Shown: in pieces, positions 1 to 11,403 of the stretch
Layout of the letters: the number at the start of each line of letters is the position of its first letter
Position numbering within the stretch: the first letter of the stretch is position 1
From: Chlorops oryzae
Taxonomy: Eukaryota > Arthropoda > Insecta > Diptera > Chloropidae
Length of the DNA: 64,000 nucleotides
Direction of reading: 5' to 3'
Assembly (NCBI GenBank): GCA_020466095.1
Contig: CM035808.1
Location: 82,500,779 to 82,564,778 of the forward strand
Program-made: the position numbers and the translations under genes
Notes under the pieces: generated by a model
Databases searched by the model: none
Told to the model about the DNA's origin: nothing
Seen by the model: only the letters and a program-made list of their open reading frames with translations

Positions 1-821
1 AAATTCCAGCTGAAATGCCCGCAATTAAAGGGAAGAAACAAAAAAATTGCATTTATAGTTATACAATTATAAGTAATTAACTGTATTTTATACCAATTTT
101 TATGTGGATTGAATTTTGGAAAAATATTAAAATATATTTATCTAAATTAATGACAAAAAATGTCAGTAATAATTTTTGTTTTAAAGAAAGGGGAAAATTT
201 TAATTGAAAAACACTATAAAAACGTATGGAAAATTAGATAGTATTGTATTACATATTTAGAAACTTTAATAAAAAAAAAACACTTAGCTCAGGGCAGCTG
301 CATGGTGTTGCTGTAGTTGGTGCTTCTTTTCCTAGTACCAATTGTTGTGTTAGCCATGAGGGTGAAGATATATCGGGAATTTCGAGCGTTGATCAAACTG
401 GAACTGTGTTATATATTGGAAGTTTCAAGCTCACTGTGATTTTAAAAATACATATAATGAACCAAAAAGACTTTTTGTTTTTATAAATTTTATTTACTTA
501 GATTTGTTGTGAGGCAATTGCAAGCAATGAGAAGAACAAGAAAGAAATCAGATCATAAACATCAAATTTATGTCACACGCGCATCGATTGAGCAATATCA
601 ATAAATCGAAGTAAGCAAAGCAGAGCTTAAGTAATCGAAGCGAAAACGCAAGGTGGCGTTTTGACACATATTGCATTGGCACGCTGGCCAAAGCGCAGCA
701 CAGGTGACCAAATACCCAAATATGCTGAGTTGGATATGTGTCAAAGCGCGGCACAGGTGACCCAATAAATATGCAAATATGCTGAGTTGGATATGTGTCA
801 CCAGAAACACAGCAGAAAATT
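1..821. other. AT-rich flank, no gene recognised
   Basis: No gene recognised. The open frame near 244-486 lacks any motif I know. The only structure is a tandem pair of about 53-58 bp units at 689-741 and 742-799, sharing the core ATGCTGAGTTGGATATGTGT. These lie just upstream of the TATA box of element 1 and may be U3 (enhancer) repeats of its LTR rather than independent DNA. Confidence 0.5.
689..799. repeat. Tandem repeat, two ~55-bp units
   Basis: Units start CAAAGCGC at 689 and at 742, and each ends in GAGTTGGATATGTGT. They differ by small indels. The position fits the U3 region of the LTR that follows, but the LTR start cannot be fixed because the element has lost its 3' LTR. Confidence 0.7.
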
Positions 822-1079
822 AGTGACCTACGACACTGTTATGGTAGCAGCGATCAGTGAGGGCAGAGGCAGCGTTTTCACTATAAAAGATGTTGATCAA
901 CCAATGTTCTGAGAGTCTACAGTAGTCTACAGTCTGGAATCGTCGCTTCATTCAGTCATCGTTAAACTAAATTAAGTTAAATTAATGTATAATTAAATAA
1001 GGAGTCAATAAAAACTTTAGAAGGCATTCAACGCGTTTTCTTGGAAAGAACCAGGATCAGAAGGGAAAGTCTTAACAAT

Positions 1080-1092
1080 TGGCGCAGCCGGT
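1080..1092 (+). other. Primer-binding site of element 1
   Basis: TGGCGCAGCCGGT follows the LTR end CTTAACAATT. It matches the complement of the 3' end of Drosophila serine tRNA (TGGCGCAGTCGGT) at 12 of 13 positions, as expected for 17.6/297-type elements. Confidence 0.7.
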
Positions 1093-1281
1093 CAACCGAA
1101 TTACGTTTATATAGACAGTATCCTGAAAAACGCATCACGTTTATATAAACAGTATCCGAAAAGGACCTTAATAAATTAAAAGTAAGAAACTTCTTTCTGT
1201 TTTGGTAACTTTCAGAGAACCAAGCCGTAACGAATACGAGCGGGTAACTCAATTTTGGAAGATTTTATTCACACGCGATCC

Positions 1282-1640
1282 ATTATCTGCTAGCTAGTGT
1301 TGAGACACTTCTATCAGGCCCTGGGACACGTGTTTAATACACCAAAGGGCAGTGTGATCGTTTTGGGAATATATTGAAAAATCTTGAGGGTCCTGCTACA
1401 TTTGTCAAAGGATATTTGAACCACAAACCACGCTGATGCAAATTTGTGGTAAAAATTTTTCTTCAAACGGAATATTGAAAAAATTAAACGTTTCAGTTGC
1501 TATTGAATTCTTCCGGTGGATTCAATCGTTGCACACATTTATTTACAATAAGCTCACTATCTGTTTAGTTAGTGTTGAGACACTTCTGGCGGGCCCTGGG
1601 ACATGTGTTTAATACACCAAAGGGTAGTGAGTGTTTTGAA
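1282..1640 (+). repeat. Leader duplication in element 1
   Basis: A segment of about 85 bp occurs twice, at about 1282-1370 and 1551-1640. Both copies contain AGTGTTGAGACACTTCT, GGCCCTGGGACA and TGTTTAATACACCAAAGGG. It lies in the untranslated leader between PBS and gag. The intervening sequence is unrelated to it. Confidence 0.75.
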
Positions 1641-1915
1641 AAATAAGTAAAAGCAATTTTTGGATACTCAGTCGAATTTTAAAAGGAGATTGTTTACGCA
1701 TATTCTCATACGTGTCAATTTGCGTCAACGGATTCCGCGAAACAAAGGATTTTTTCGAAAGGTAAAATGAACATATGATTATAAAGGCATATTAATATAA
1801 AAATATTAATGGAGAAAAAATCAACGATAGCTGCTACTATTTCTTCGTTAAAGTAAAACTGGTAAGTAGAATTCAAACGTTATAGATGGCGGAATAAATT
1901 AAATCCTTAACATAG

Positions 1916-3559
1916 AGAGTTTATGAATTTGAAAATCTAACAAAACGCTATAATCTTAAATTGTGGGAGGTCTTAGAGTCCCTTAATAATAAAAGAACCT
2001 TTTTGACGCTAGTAAAAGAATCAGTTAAAGATAAGGCAAAAGAAGAAGAATTTGATATTTTCCTCGAAAACATATCGTAAGCATCCTCAAATGCTAAAGC
2101 CTTTGCGGAGTTGAAAAAGTATCAAGACTCCAATAAAGCATTAAAAGCACAGAACAAGGACCTTAAAAGTTCGCTCGCACAAGCAGACAGTGCCTTAGTG
2201 GACCAACAAGCCGAGATAGAAAGGCTGAAAGCAGGATTAGAGAGCACAGGACAGAACGTAGATAAAATCTACGAGGAGAAAATTATTATCGAAAAACAAA
2301 GAGAGCAGATTCAAATTCTCAGACACAGACTGATGCAAGCGACGAAAGAAGAAATATCTCAGAACAAAATTCCGAAGATGACTGCGACTACCAGTGAAAT
2401 TTCAACACACCTGTCTCCAAATTTAAGAAGAGCTGATCTTCCGCCAGTATCACTTCCACCCCCGCCGCCACCACCGAATGCAGTTAGCCCACAGATCTCA
2501 ATAGGGAGTCCATTGGATAAGGAATTAACTCCCCTACCACGTCTTGTTGTAAACGTGTCGCTTCCGCCACAAACATCCTTCAATATGATATCAGAAACAG
2601 TAAGCAGGACCATACCCTTTTTCTCCGGAGTAGATGGCCCTGGGCTGATGGTGGACTTAAAGAAGTTTATTTCGTGCTGCCTAATGCTTAAAAATGCATT
2701 AAATAGAGAGGATGAAGTTTTGGCGCTTGAGTTCATAAAAGAACGGCTCTTGGGAGACGCTTACCTGAAATTAGTTGAGAAATCTTATTCAATCATTGAT
2801 GAAATATGTGAAGCAGTAAAATCCACCTACTCACGAAAACGGGAACTTGGAGACCTAATGAAGGATCTAGAGGTCTGCAGACAAGGTATAACGGAGCCCG
2901 TTCGGCAATTCGGGGCTCGACTAGAAAAAGTGTTAGAAGAAGCCCGAAAAGAAGTTAACGAGCCAAACCAAAGCAGCAAAAGAATATTGCGAAGCCTTTG
3001 CATCGGGCGAGAGCACTATTCGTTGGCACAGCTAGTCGAAAAGGGCGAGCGGTACCACACAATGGATTCTGAATGTGTAAATATGGCTTTTTCGGCTGAG
3101 AGCAAGGGAGTTTGCGCGTTTTGCAAACAAGAAGGACATTGGTATGCGAGCTGCATAACACGACGTAACACACCATTTTGTAAAGAATGTAGCATTTATG
3201 GGCATGAAGAAAGCTACAAATGCAAGAAGAAGGATCTGCCTCATCCTCTCCGAAGTTTATCACCATCGCAAGAGCAAAATAGGAGACCCACCTGTGATTT
3301 TTGTTATAAAATGGGACACATGAAAAAGGAGTGTCGAAAAAGACTCAAGTCACTATTCTGTAAAATATACAAAAATTCGGGTCATGAAGAAAACATATTA
3401 TGCAAGGAAAACCTGAAATCCTGCGGGACAACGATTGAGCCAAGAAAATCAGGAACCCTCATATGTTTCGAATGCAAGACTGAAGGGCATATAGCTCGAA
3501 ACTGTCTGAACCGAACAAGATCAGCGCAGGGAAACTTTCGACCCCCCAGCCAACATTAA
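1916..3559 (+). pseudogene. gag: gag of element 1 (interrupted)
   Basis: The structural polyprotein frame is open from 1916, hits a TAA at 2078-2080, then runs open to 3559. No ATG was found in frame at the start, so the N-terminus is decayed. In order it shows a charged coiled-coil-like stretch (first ~90 codons after the stop), a proline-rich segment with a run of seven prolines near 2456-2480, a capsid-like region, and several Cys/His knuckles near the C-terminus. The knuckles include canonical CDFCYKMGHMKKEC and CFECKTEGHIARNC (CX2CX4HX4C) and variants. The knuckles would bind RNA in the particle. This is a non-functional copy as read. Confidence 0.85.
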
Positions 3560-3606
3560 ATGGCTGGGGTACAATACAACGCAAAATTTTTTCGCCTACT
3601 AAAAAT

Positions 3607-5906
3607 ATGAAAAAACAGAACAGCGGCGGTCCAAGGGGATTAGTAATAAATAAGAAAAATGGCACGACGCCGACAGTGCAACCAAAAACGGTAAAATTTA
3701 ATGAAAATATAGAATACGCTTTTGTCTCAAGAAAAGATGAATCCAGAAAAGGAGGTAAACGGAATATGAAAGCAGGAATTTCAAAATCATACCTGGAGAA
3801 ACTCCGCAGTGAAAGTGAGAATTACACTATTAACATTTCGGAGGAAAAAAACAATCAGTTGAAGAGTAGCGAAGTGGATGACGCATTTGTACGGATACCC
3901 TGCAGGGAAGCCGCTAACGGTGATATCGTCTTACTCGTAGACTCAGGAGCGGATTCGAGTCTGATAAAGGTAAATTTGCTAGCAAACACAGCGCACATCG
4001 ACACGAGCGAGCGAAAGTCATTGTGTGGCGCATTCGGGGGCGAAGTAACGACAAAAGGAGTAGTTAACATTCAGCATGAGGAGATGCAACAACTCGAGCT
4101 GAAATTACACGCAGTAGAATTGAATCAAGGACTACCAGCAGATGGTATATTAGGGGGTGACATTCTATGGAATCGTACGTTACTTGACTCAATTCATAAA
4201 GAACTAATTTTTTATGACAATTCGCAGCAATTGATCGTTTTGCCACTAACCAAGCATCAGAGAAGAAGGAATTCCTGCTTTGTGGCAGCTACATCGGTTT
4301 CTGCAAGGTCAATGAAAATCGTTCCACTACACTTCGAGACAAAAAATACTACAGTTGTTATCGAAAAGCGCGAAATAGAAGAAAATGTATTCCTTGGCGG
4401 AACAATTACGGAAGTCAAAAATGGTATCGGGTACGCTCCCATCTTGAATGCAAGCGAGCATGAGATATACATCAAGCCTTCCGGATACACAAATTTTTTT
4501 CAGCAGACGAATTCTCACAAACACAGATTCCAGAGATAAACTTGGCGCAAAGTCATAACGGCGCTGAGTGGGTAAAAAAGCTCCTTAAAATGGTTATAAC
4601 CGATGAAAGTTTGAATAAGGACGAAAAGGATTCAATAGTGCGAATCGTGAAGAATTTGCAGGACGTATTTCAATTAGATGAAGAACCCCTCACTCATACG
4701 GAATTGTTAACCCATGAAATCTCAACTTTACCTGGCGTTTCGCCTATAAATCGGTGCCAATATAGGTTACCCGAAGCGCACACAGCAGAAGTAAACCAGC
4801 AGGTTCAAAAGATGCTGGAACAAGATATAATTGCAGCAAGCGCTTCACCGTGGAACTCACCTATCATCTTGGTGCCGAAAAAGGCTGTACCAAACGGCGA
4901 AAAAAAAAATGGAGATTAGTTGTCGACTTCAGGCAACTTAATGATAAAACCTTAAAAACTTTTTTCCCATACCCCGCATCGATGAAATTTTAGATCAACT
5001 AGGATACAACAGATATTTTTCGACTCTTGATCTAGCAAGCGGTTATCACCAGGTGTTGGTAGATCAACGGGACAGAGAAAAAACGGCTTTCAGTACCGGA
5101 ATAGGACATTATGAATTTAAACGAATGCCGCTTGGATTATGCGGTGCACCGGCAACTTTTCAACGCATTATGAACACGGTGCTCACAGGCCTACAGGGTA
5201 TAGATTGCTTCGTATATCTCGACGACGTAGTAGTTTATGGAAGGAACCTTGAACAACATGAAGAAAGACTAGAAAGGCGCTTAGAGAAAATAACTTAAAA
5301 CTTGAAACAGAAAAATGTCAGTTTCTTCGCAAAGAGGTCGTCTATTTTGGGCACAAATGCTCGCAAAATGGTGTCCTTCTAGACCCTGAGAGAACAAAAT
5401 TTATCAACTTAATCAAACCGCCAAAAAATATTAAAGAATTACAGTCGTTTTTGGGCCTGGTAAATTTTTATAGAAAATTCATTCCGAACACAGCCAAATT
5501 GGCACTTCCTATTAATAACCTCTTGCGGAAAGGAGTAACCTTCGATTGGTCTAAGGATTGTCAAGATGCAATGAATAAATTAAAAGAAGCTATAACAAAC
5601 CCTCCCATCTTAAGGTACGTAGATTTCAACAAACCATTGCTCTTAAGAACAGACGCTAGTGGAGGAGCAATAGGTGCGGTACTTTCGCAGGAATATGAAC
5701 ACAAGGATCATCTCATTTACTTTGCGAGTCGAACACTTAGTAACACAGAACAACGATATTCAACAATCGAGAAGGAGTTTTTGGCAATCGTTTGGGCCAC
5801 AAAAACTTTCCGCCCCTACCTCTTGGGAAGAAAATTAACTATTTTTACTGACCACAAGCCTTTGAAGGGTGTTGCAAATTTAAAGGATCAAACTTCAAGA
5901 CTGGCG
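3607..5906 (+). pseudogene. pol: pol of element 1: protease, RT, partial RNase H (frameshifted, truncated)
   Basis: Aspartic protease motif VDSGADSS is at about 3938 and ILGGDILWN follows near 4150. RT begins in another frame after about 4539, with motifs QLPEAH-type lead-in, VVDFRQLND (4920), LDLASGYHQV (5028) and the catalytic YLDDVVVYG (5212-5238). RNase H shows LLRTDASGGAIG (5638) and FTDHKPLKG (5848). The frame shifts at about 4540, in an A-rich run near 4905-4915, and twice more before 5451, so no complete polyprotein can be made. Coding ends at about 5906, where CAGTCAAAC of the next transposon starts. The 'QTITVKLRQI' tail of the last frame belongs to that transposon. Confidence 0.88.
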
Positions 5907-5911
5907 TTTTT

Positions 5912-6165
5912 CAGTCAAACCATAACTGTTAAACTGAGACAAATATGATTTTTGTAAAAAATAAAAGTCTTTGCGAAAATTAAGTTCATTCATTTATCCA
6001 ATTTAAACAAATCGAAAGGTTTAAACTTGTAGCATCCAAGAATTTACAACCTATCGATTGGTAACAAATTCCTTTAAATTGGATAAATGGTTGAATTTTA
6101 ATCTCGCAAAGACTTTTTTTTTTACATCAATATATTTGTCTCAGTTTAAAAGTTTTCGTTTGACT
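5912..6165. mobile_element. Palindromic MITE-like element, left copy
   Basis: The 254-bp element is nearly palindromic throughout. The left end CAGTCAAACCATAACTG...TTAAACTGAGACAAATAT is mirrored by ATATTTGTCTCAGTTTAAAAG...CGTTTGACT at the right end. Inner arms AAAGTCTTTGCG and CATTTATCCAATTTAAA are also mirrored. The CAGTCAAAC start resembles Tc1-type inverted repeats (inference). It interrupts the RNase H of element 1. Confidence 0.75.
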
Positions 6166-8289
6166 AGAAACATAAAAGTCAATATTTCACTGTAAAATTT
6201 TTTCAAATAAAATAAACGTCATAAGTTGTCTGTGTTGGATTAACTTTTATTATAAAAGTTAAAACTGTTCCGGTATCTGAAATATTTAATCATCTACCTG
6301 GAGTACCCACAGATTTAAGACCAACAAGTGGTTCAGAGAGCTAAGACACCCAATAATTGATGTCTATCAAGTAAGCACTAAGACTTTGAAGCTTTAAATT
6401 CAAAACTCGCTTATAATTTGTTGCTTATTTGTTGTAAATTTGTTGCAGAAAAAAAAAAAATTTGTAGCTCTTCGATTTTTGAAAATAACCCCTTGTAATG
6501 CTAACTTGACAGTCAAGTTGGAACTACCACCCTCAAAATAACATTAGTTGGGCGTAAAATTGAACAATTAGTGGCCCATAATTTGTTGCTTAATTGTTGT
6601 TGCACCACAGTGCAAAAAAAAAAAAAATTTTGCACCCCTATTTAAATAAGAAGCCCACCCTCAAATCCGACTTAGCTATTCCCCGCATTACCACAAAGTA
6701 AAAGACTATACAAAAATTTGTTAATAACAAAATATGCCTGAAAGCATTTGTAGCTCAACGACTTTAGCGGTATTCTGCAAAGAAAAATAATTTTGGCGCC
6801 CCTTTTTGAATTAGGAGCCCACCGTCAAGTCCCACTTAGCTATTCTCCGCATTACCACATAGCAAAAGACGTATTAATCGTTTTCCTTCTTTCTATCGTC
6901 AGATATCCTTTGCACACTCATGCGCATAAGAAATTTGTCCATCCATTTTCCTCTGCGCATTAGTAAACGCACAATGCATTAATAAATTGTCCGTTCACGC
7001 ACGGTTCCGGCATAAGGGTTTTGAATTTTTGTTTTTAAACCGCATTCGCATTGTGATGTCCGACGAAATGGCATTGGGACAAAGTGTATCGCCATAAGGA
7101 GGCCAGCATATGGGGCATTTCACGTGAAGCGGGCCACGCAAAAAAATTAATGTTCTGGAAATTGTTCACACACCATTATACCTCCATTATAACTCTAGAT
7201 GGTATGAAGTAGGGGGAAAAATTCATCTAATTGTATCACCGGTAGTTTTCGAGATAAATGCTTTTAAAAAGTTATGAAATGAAAAGTAAAGTTTTTTCAT
7301 GCCGTTTTTTGAATAAGAATAAAATGTTTCTCAAAAAATCAACCTTTGATTTTCCGAATTTCCCCGCATTACCACATAGTAAAAGACTATAAAAAAATTT
7401 TTTATAAAAAAAATGACTGAAAACATTTGTAGCTCAACGAATTTAGAAAGATTTTGCAGGAAAAATAATTTTGACGCCCCTATTTCAATAAGGAACTATA
7501 CATTACGAATATTTTCGAACTGTTAGGAGTGGACGATTTTTGTTATACCCTGCCATGTCCATGGCACCAGTACTAGTAACCAACTGTACCTGTGAAATTA
7601 CGTTCTCTTATTGACATTTTGTATGAACGTTTATGCGCAAGGACACATTCGACAGTGGAACCAGTGATGCAGTAAAGACACCGGCGTCAGTTATAGTCTT
7701 ACTGTTGACATGGCCTACAGTTCAATTTTTCTAAAACATTAACGTTATGAGTTTGTTACGGGCGAGGCGGATTGCTCGCTAGCCCAGTGCAACTAGCAAT
7801 CTGAAGTTTGAATCTCATCTCAGACGCGCGGTAAATTAAAAACAAAATTTTTATTTTTTTATTTTTTACTTCTCAGTTTAACAGTTACGGTTTGACTGAA
7901 AAACTAAAAATTTTTACTTATTAGAAAATATAAGATTTTTAGAAAAAAGTTCAAAAAAATAAAAATAAAAGGCATCCAAGAATCTTAAAGAATATGGCCT
8001 GAGGATTACAATGGTATCAAAATTTTTCCTGTGTGTAAATTTTTTTGTGCTGCTTTTTAAAATTTTGAAAAACATCGAAACTGTTATTTTCAGTCCCTAA
8101 AAGATTTACAGTTTACATGGTGGCTCTAATAATTCTATCATATTACGTGGCAATTTCTCCCTTTTTCGATATTTTTCTCTAGCGGATAAACATAAACTTG
8201 AAAAAAGTGGGTCCGAAGAATCCATTGCTCCATTGAACACGTTAGCCATATTGATTTTCACAGGGTTAAATATTGACTTTTATGTTTAT
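6166..8289. repeat. Interior of the palindrome-flanked complex; degenerate direct repeats, no gene
   Basis: No coding frame is convincing. Three related blocks contain TTCCCCGCATTACCACA followed by AGTAAAAGAC-type text, at about 6670, 6850 and 7357. Each neighbours TTTGTAGCTCAACGA (6463 variant, 6749, 7431) and GCGCCCCT-type sequence. Just inside the two flanking palindromes, AAACATAAAAGTCAATATTT (6169) is mirrored at about 8268-8290, so the inverted repeat extends beyond the palindromes themselves. A third element end (CTCAGTTTAACAG...GTTTGACTG) lies at 7873-7898. Confidence 0.6.
7873..8097. repeat. Direct repeat copy 1 (element end plus flank)
   Basis: A block of about 225 bp starts at an element end (TTTAACAGTTACGGTTTGACTG). 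It continues through GGCATCCAAGAATC, ATGGCCTGAGGATTACAATGG and CATCGAAACTG to TTTTCAGTCCC. The same block, somewhat diverged, recurs at 8534-8753. Confidence 0.75.
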
Positions 8290-8560
8290 AGTCAAGCGAG
8301 AACTTTTAAACTGAGACAAATTTTTTTTTTTTTGTCATAAGTAAAATTCCTTGCGAGATTACAATTTAACCATTTATCCAATTTAAATAAATTTGCTACC
8401 AATTGATAGGTTGTAAATTCCTGTATACAACAGGTTTAAACCCATCGATTGGTTCCAATATTATTTAAATTGGATATATGGTTGAATTTTAATCTCTCAA
8501 AGACTTTTAGTTTGAACAAAAACAAATATTTGCTTCAATTTAACAGTTATCGTTTGACTG
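8290..8560. mobile_element. Palindromic MITE-like element, right copy (inverted relative to the left copy)
   Basis: AGTCAAGCGAGAAC-TTTTAAACTGAGACAAA at the left is mirrored by CAATTTAACAG-TTATCGTTTGACTG at the right, with CATTTATCCAATTTAAA and its complement inside. It is the same family as 5912-6165. The two copies could be long inverted ends of one 2.6-kb element. Confidence 0.7.
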
Positions 8561-8753
8561 AAAAAATTAAAGTTTCTATTTATTAGTTAATATAAGACTT
8601 TTTTGACAAAAGTTACATAAATAAAAGGCATCTAAGAGTCGAATAAAGAATGGCCTGAGGATTACAATGGTATAAAAATTTTTCCTGTGTGTAAGTTTTT
8701 TGGTGGTGCTTTTTAAAATTTTGAAAAACACCGAAACTTTTATTTTCAGTCCC
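8534..8753. repeat. Direct repeat copy 2
   Basis: Second copy of the 7873-8097 block. It ends at TTTTCAGTCCC (about 8741-8753), exactly where the transposase fragment on the minus strand stops being recognisable. This suggests that the insertion truncated the transposase. Confidence 0.7.
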
Positions 8754-9225
8754 GGGTTTTTTCTATAGTTTTTTCCGTTTCTCTTGTTTACCTTATTTCG
8801 AGCTTCTGACGCATTTTCACCCAAACAACCAACGGGAATGATTCATTTTTGCATAATTTTTTAGCTGTGAACCAAAATTTTGTGAACTGTTGCAGACATT
8901 GGAAACAAAAAATACTTTTTAATATAGATCTCAGCAGTTTTTTGGCAAAAAAGTTCAACTTTTGCTTCGTTTAAAGGGTATTCAAAAGAAATAGCAATAT
9001 GGATAATTTTCAACTTGTAGCAAACTTCTTTATCAACTTGTGTGATTAAAGAGAACAGTTTCAAAATTCGAAATGCCCTCCTAGCAGTGTTCCCATCATT
9101 CGAAGTGACACTAACATTGGACCTAGGCCTATCTGCGTTAAGACCCATTTTTCCCAAAATCTTAAGCTTTGGTTTAAAAATCTCAGATTTAAAGCTTTTA
9201 TTAGCCAAAAATGCCTTCGGTGAAG
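8754..9225 (-). pseudogene. DDE transposase C-terminal fragment (RAG1/Transib-like, tentative)
   Basis: Reading the minus strand from 9225, the frame has a segment TSNDGNTARRAF (about 9105-9070), then FCQKTAEIYIKKYF and FPMSATVHKILVHS, a stop near 8861, then GENASEARNKVNKRNGKNYR, ending at about 8757. I associate NDGNTARR, the HKILxH block and the following G-E-x-x-S-E-x-R-N-K block with a family of invertebrate DDE transposases. In layout they resemble the C-terminal catalytic half of RAG1/Transib, where the third acidic residue lies in a G-N-E-S/ASE-like block. The N-terminal half of the same type occurs on the plus strand at 38746-39550 and 51584-52388. Family assignment is from memory of motifs, not a search. 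Confidence 0.5.
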
Positions 9226-10047
9226 CTTCACATCTTGGACATGTCTGATTAGAGTGTGTTTTTGTTATAAAAGCTGCAAAAGCTGTGCCTTAACATATCA
9301 CACCAAACTTCGGTCTTTGAATGTTATTTGCTTTAATTTTTTTCAATTCAATTTACTGTTGTTAATTTTTTTTAAAACCCAATCCAAAACAGCATCAAAC
9401 CCAAGTCCGCCATCCAGCTAAGCTTGCAGGCTTTCTTCATGTTGCAATTGAAATGTTGTTGAAAATTGAGAATATCTTCAAAGGAATAAATACGGGGAAA
9501 AATGACATACTTCGTTTTAAGGAACCCATTATCACCTTTCACCTGACAAAAAATTTTGCGGTATATGTGAATATATTAAAAACTGCTTCTCTACGGAACA
9601 TAAACACATAACACATAAACAATACCAATATTTAATTTTTAACAAAAATGTTGTAAAAAAAATAAGTTTTTTAGATATATCACAGCAAACATTACTTTTG
9701 AATTGTTTTTGTCTTCCGCGCACATCTTTTTGATTGTTTTTTATTCCTATTTAATTTCAATTTTACACGCGATTTTTAAAAACCAATGTTTCCATCACCG
9801 CTCACTCTTTTATTGCTGGTTTCAAAGTGCTAAATTTGACAGCCTGTACAAAGAATGGAGTTGCCATATAATGTTTAGTTTTTGAAGATTCTACATCACT
9901 GAGGTATCTTAATTAAAAAACCCTTCCCAGTTTTAGAAAAACAAAACATTAATTTCTTGAATTTATGCCAACATTTTTGGGTTTAGGACATTAGGGAAGT
10001 GTCTGATATGAAATTATTTTGGCATATGTTTATACATGCTCTTTTAC
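9226..10047. other. AT-rich stretch, nothing recognised
   Basis: No ORF with recognisable motifs, no inverted repeats or tandem repeats that I could see. Confidence 0.4.
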
Positions 10048-10520
10048 TACGTTTAAGCGACCGCCTTATTCACGAATAAGAATATCACGAGTAGCGAATT
10101 TTACCGTACGGTCTTATTCACGAATAGCTAATTTACGAAACTTATTCTTGCATAATGAGATTAATCGCGATAAACATGAGAGGTGATGCCACATTTTTCG
10201 CTCATTTCTCTATTTTTGACGATCAGGCAGCGCTTTTGTTCAAAAATCTAACAATTAAGATGGAGAACGAAAAGGAAACCAACCGCTGTATATGGATAAT
10301 TCTTAAATCAGAGACTGAAATTTTTACACTTTTGAAAAACTAACCTGTGAAAGCATTTCTGATGCTATGAAATCATATGTTTTTCATGTTTGCTACCATT
10401 TCTTTTCGTTTTGGCAGTCAAATAGCGCTAAAACCCACTTATGTCGGTTGCCGTATAAACGGTGACTTCACTATTCGCGATATTCTTAGCCGTGAATAAG
10501 GTTAAACGTTTAACCGTAGT
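10048..10520. mobile_element. MITE with ~45-bp imperfect terminal inverted repeats
   Basis: The left arm CTTATTCACGAATAAGAATATC (10065) is mirrored by GATATTCTTAGCCGTGAATAAG at 10479-10500. The outer parts CTACGTTTAA and TTAAACGTTTAACCGTAG also mirror. TATTCACGAATA also recurs internally (10108). The interior has no coding capacity. No clear target duplication was seen, so the superfamily is not assigned. Confidence 0.6.
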
Positions 10521-10641
10521 TTATAATAGCCGCTCATCTTTAAGATGTTTATCGTAATTGCTACAAAATGATAACAGTAAAAAACGATATCACGGAGTAC
10601 TTATGACCTATGACCATAGCGTTGAAACAGGTAGTACTTAC

Positions 10642-10831
10642 GGTTGTTTGAATTAAGCGGACCTTAACCAATAGTGGTTCTTTGAAAACTGTAATCGAAG
10701 ATCTCCACAATATGGCTCGTAATTGCATAAGCCACGTAGACTTGAATCTGGGATAATATTTTTCATCTGTTGTTTCTTCATTTGAGGTGCAAGTTGTCTG
10801 ATGTATATATTTTTCCAGATCTTCATATATT
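10642..10831 (-). CDS. Isolated exon of an ABCG-subfamily ABC transporter
   Basis: The minus-strand exon is 190 bp. It has a textbook acceptor (ATGCTTACTTTCAG before AATATATGAAG) and donor (CAAACAACC then GTAAGTACT). The peptide includes LMQLRAILWRSSITVFKEPL and LVKVRLIQTT. In insect white/ABCG half-transporters this motif marks the junction of the nucleotide-binding-domain linker and the first transmembrane helix. The frame enters with one base and leaves on a codon boundary. No neighbouring ABCG exons were found in the window, so it is either a gene with introns stretched by transposons or a stranded fragment. A peptide upstream on the same strand (11254-11070, containing LPQCSHLNVTEDAVSILQ) could be linker sequence, but it lacks splice sites. 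Confidence 0.6.
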
Positions 10832-11024
10832 CTGAAAGTAAGCATATTAGATTTTTAAAATTTAAGATCGAATACCAACTAATATATATTTTAACGCTTG
10901 CAGTAGTTTTTCGTTAACTTCCCTGCAGAAAAATGCTTGCATTTCAATGACAGGAAATGGTCTAGTTAAAAGAGCAATGCTTGCAAAATAAAGCGAGCGA
11001 CTAAAATATTTTGCATTTGAGCCG

Positions 11025-11030
<6 letters not shown>

Positions 11031-11070
<40 letters not shown>
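11031..11070. repeat. (AG)n microsatellite
   Basis: Twenty uninterrupted AG dinucleotides. On the minus strand they create a spurious Leu-Ser run in an open frame. Confidence 0.98.
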
Positions 11071-11071
<1 letters not shown>

Positions 11072-11403
11072 ATGCATCATATCCATGTTGGTTTTGCTTT
11101 CCTTTTGCAAAATCGAAACAGCGTCTTCGGTTACATTTAAATGACTGCACTGAGGCAGTTGATCACACAAGTTTACATAATTAATCGTTTTGTTAGTTGC
11201 CGCGATTTTTTTTAGAGTTTTGGGTAAGGGTGATCTTGGTGACATAAGAATCATTTTTAAAAAATTTTCCGGAGCTCCAGTTTGGGAGCTACCATCAATT
11301 TTGTGTTAAATCTTCATTTGTTTAACTTTGGCGCCAAAAAATATATGTCAGCACTTAACTAACTTATCATGATTATCATATCAAAGCCAATAACACTATT
11401 TAT

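Larger units (their letters stand above)
822..5906 (+). mobile_element. Element 1: decayed Ty3/gypsy LTR retrotransposon (17.6/297-like), 3' truncated
   Basis: The order is LTR with a TATA box (CTATAAAAGA, 881-890) and polyadenylation signal (AATAAA, 1007-1012), primer-binding site, leader, gag, protease, RT and RNase H. An AGTGAC start at 822, an AATT end at about 1080 and a PBS resembling the serine-tRNA end are typical of the 17.6/297/Tom group (family knowledge). The true LTR start is uncertain because no second LTR is present. The reading frames carry a stop in gag and several frameshifts in pol. Coding stops inside RNase H at about 5906, where a palindromic transposon begins, so the rest of RNase H, integrase, any env and the 3' LTR are missing. 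Confidence 0.85.

Noticed and set aside
244..486. 80-codon ORF at the window start
   Set aside because: No motif, low complexity N-terminus, and no ATG context or neighbours supporting a gene.
10862..11254. 130-codon minus-strand ORF as an upstream ABCG exon
   Set aside because: Contains the (AG)n microsatellite and lacks acceptor and donor. Only a short piece could be linker-like, so it is mentioned under the ABCG exon instead.
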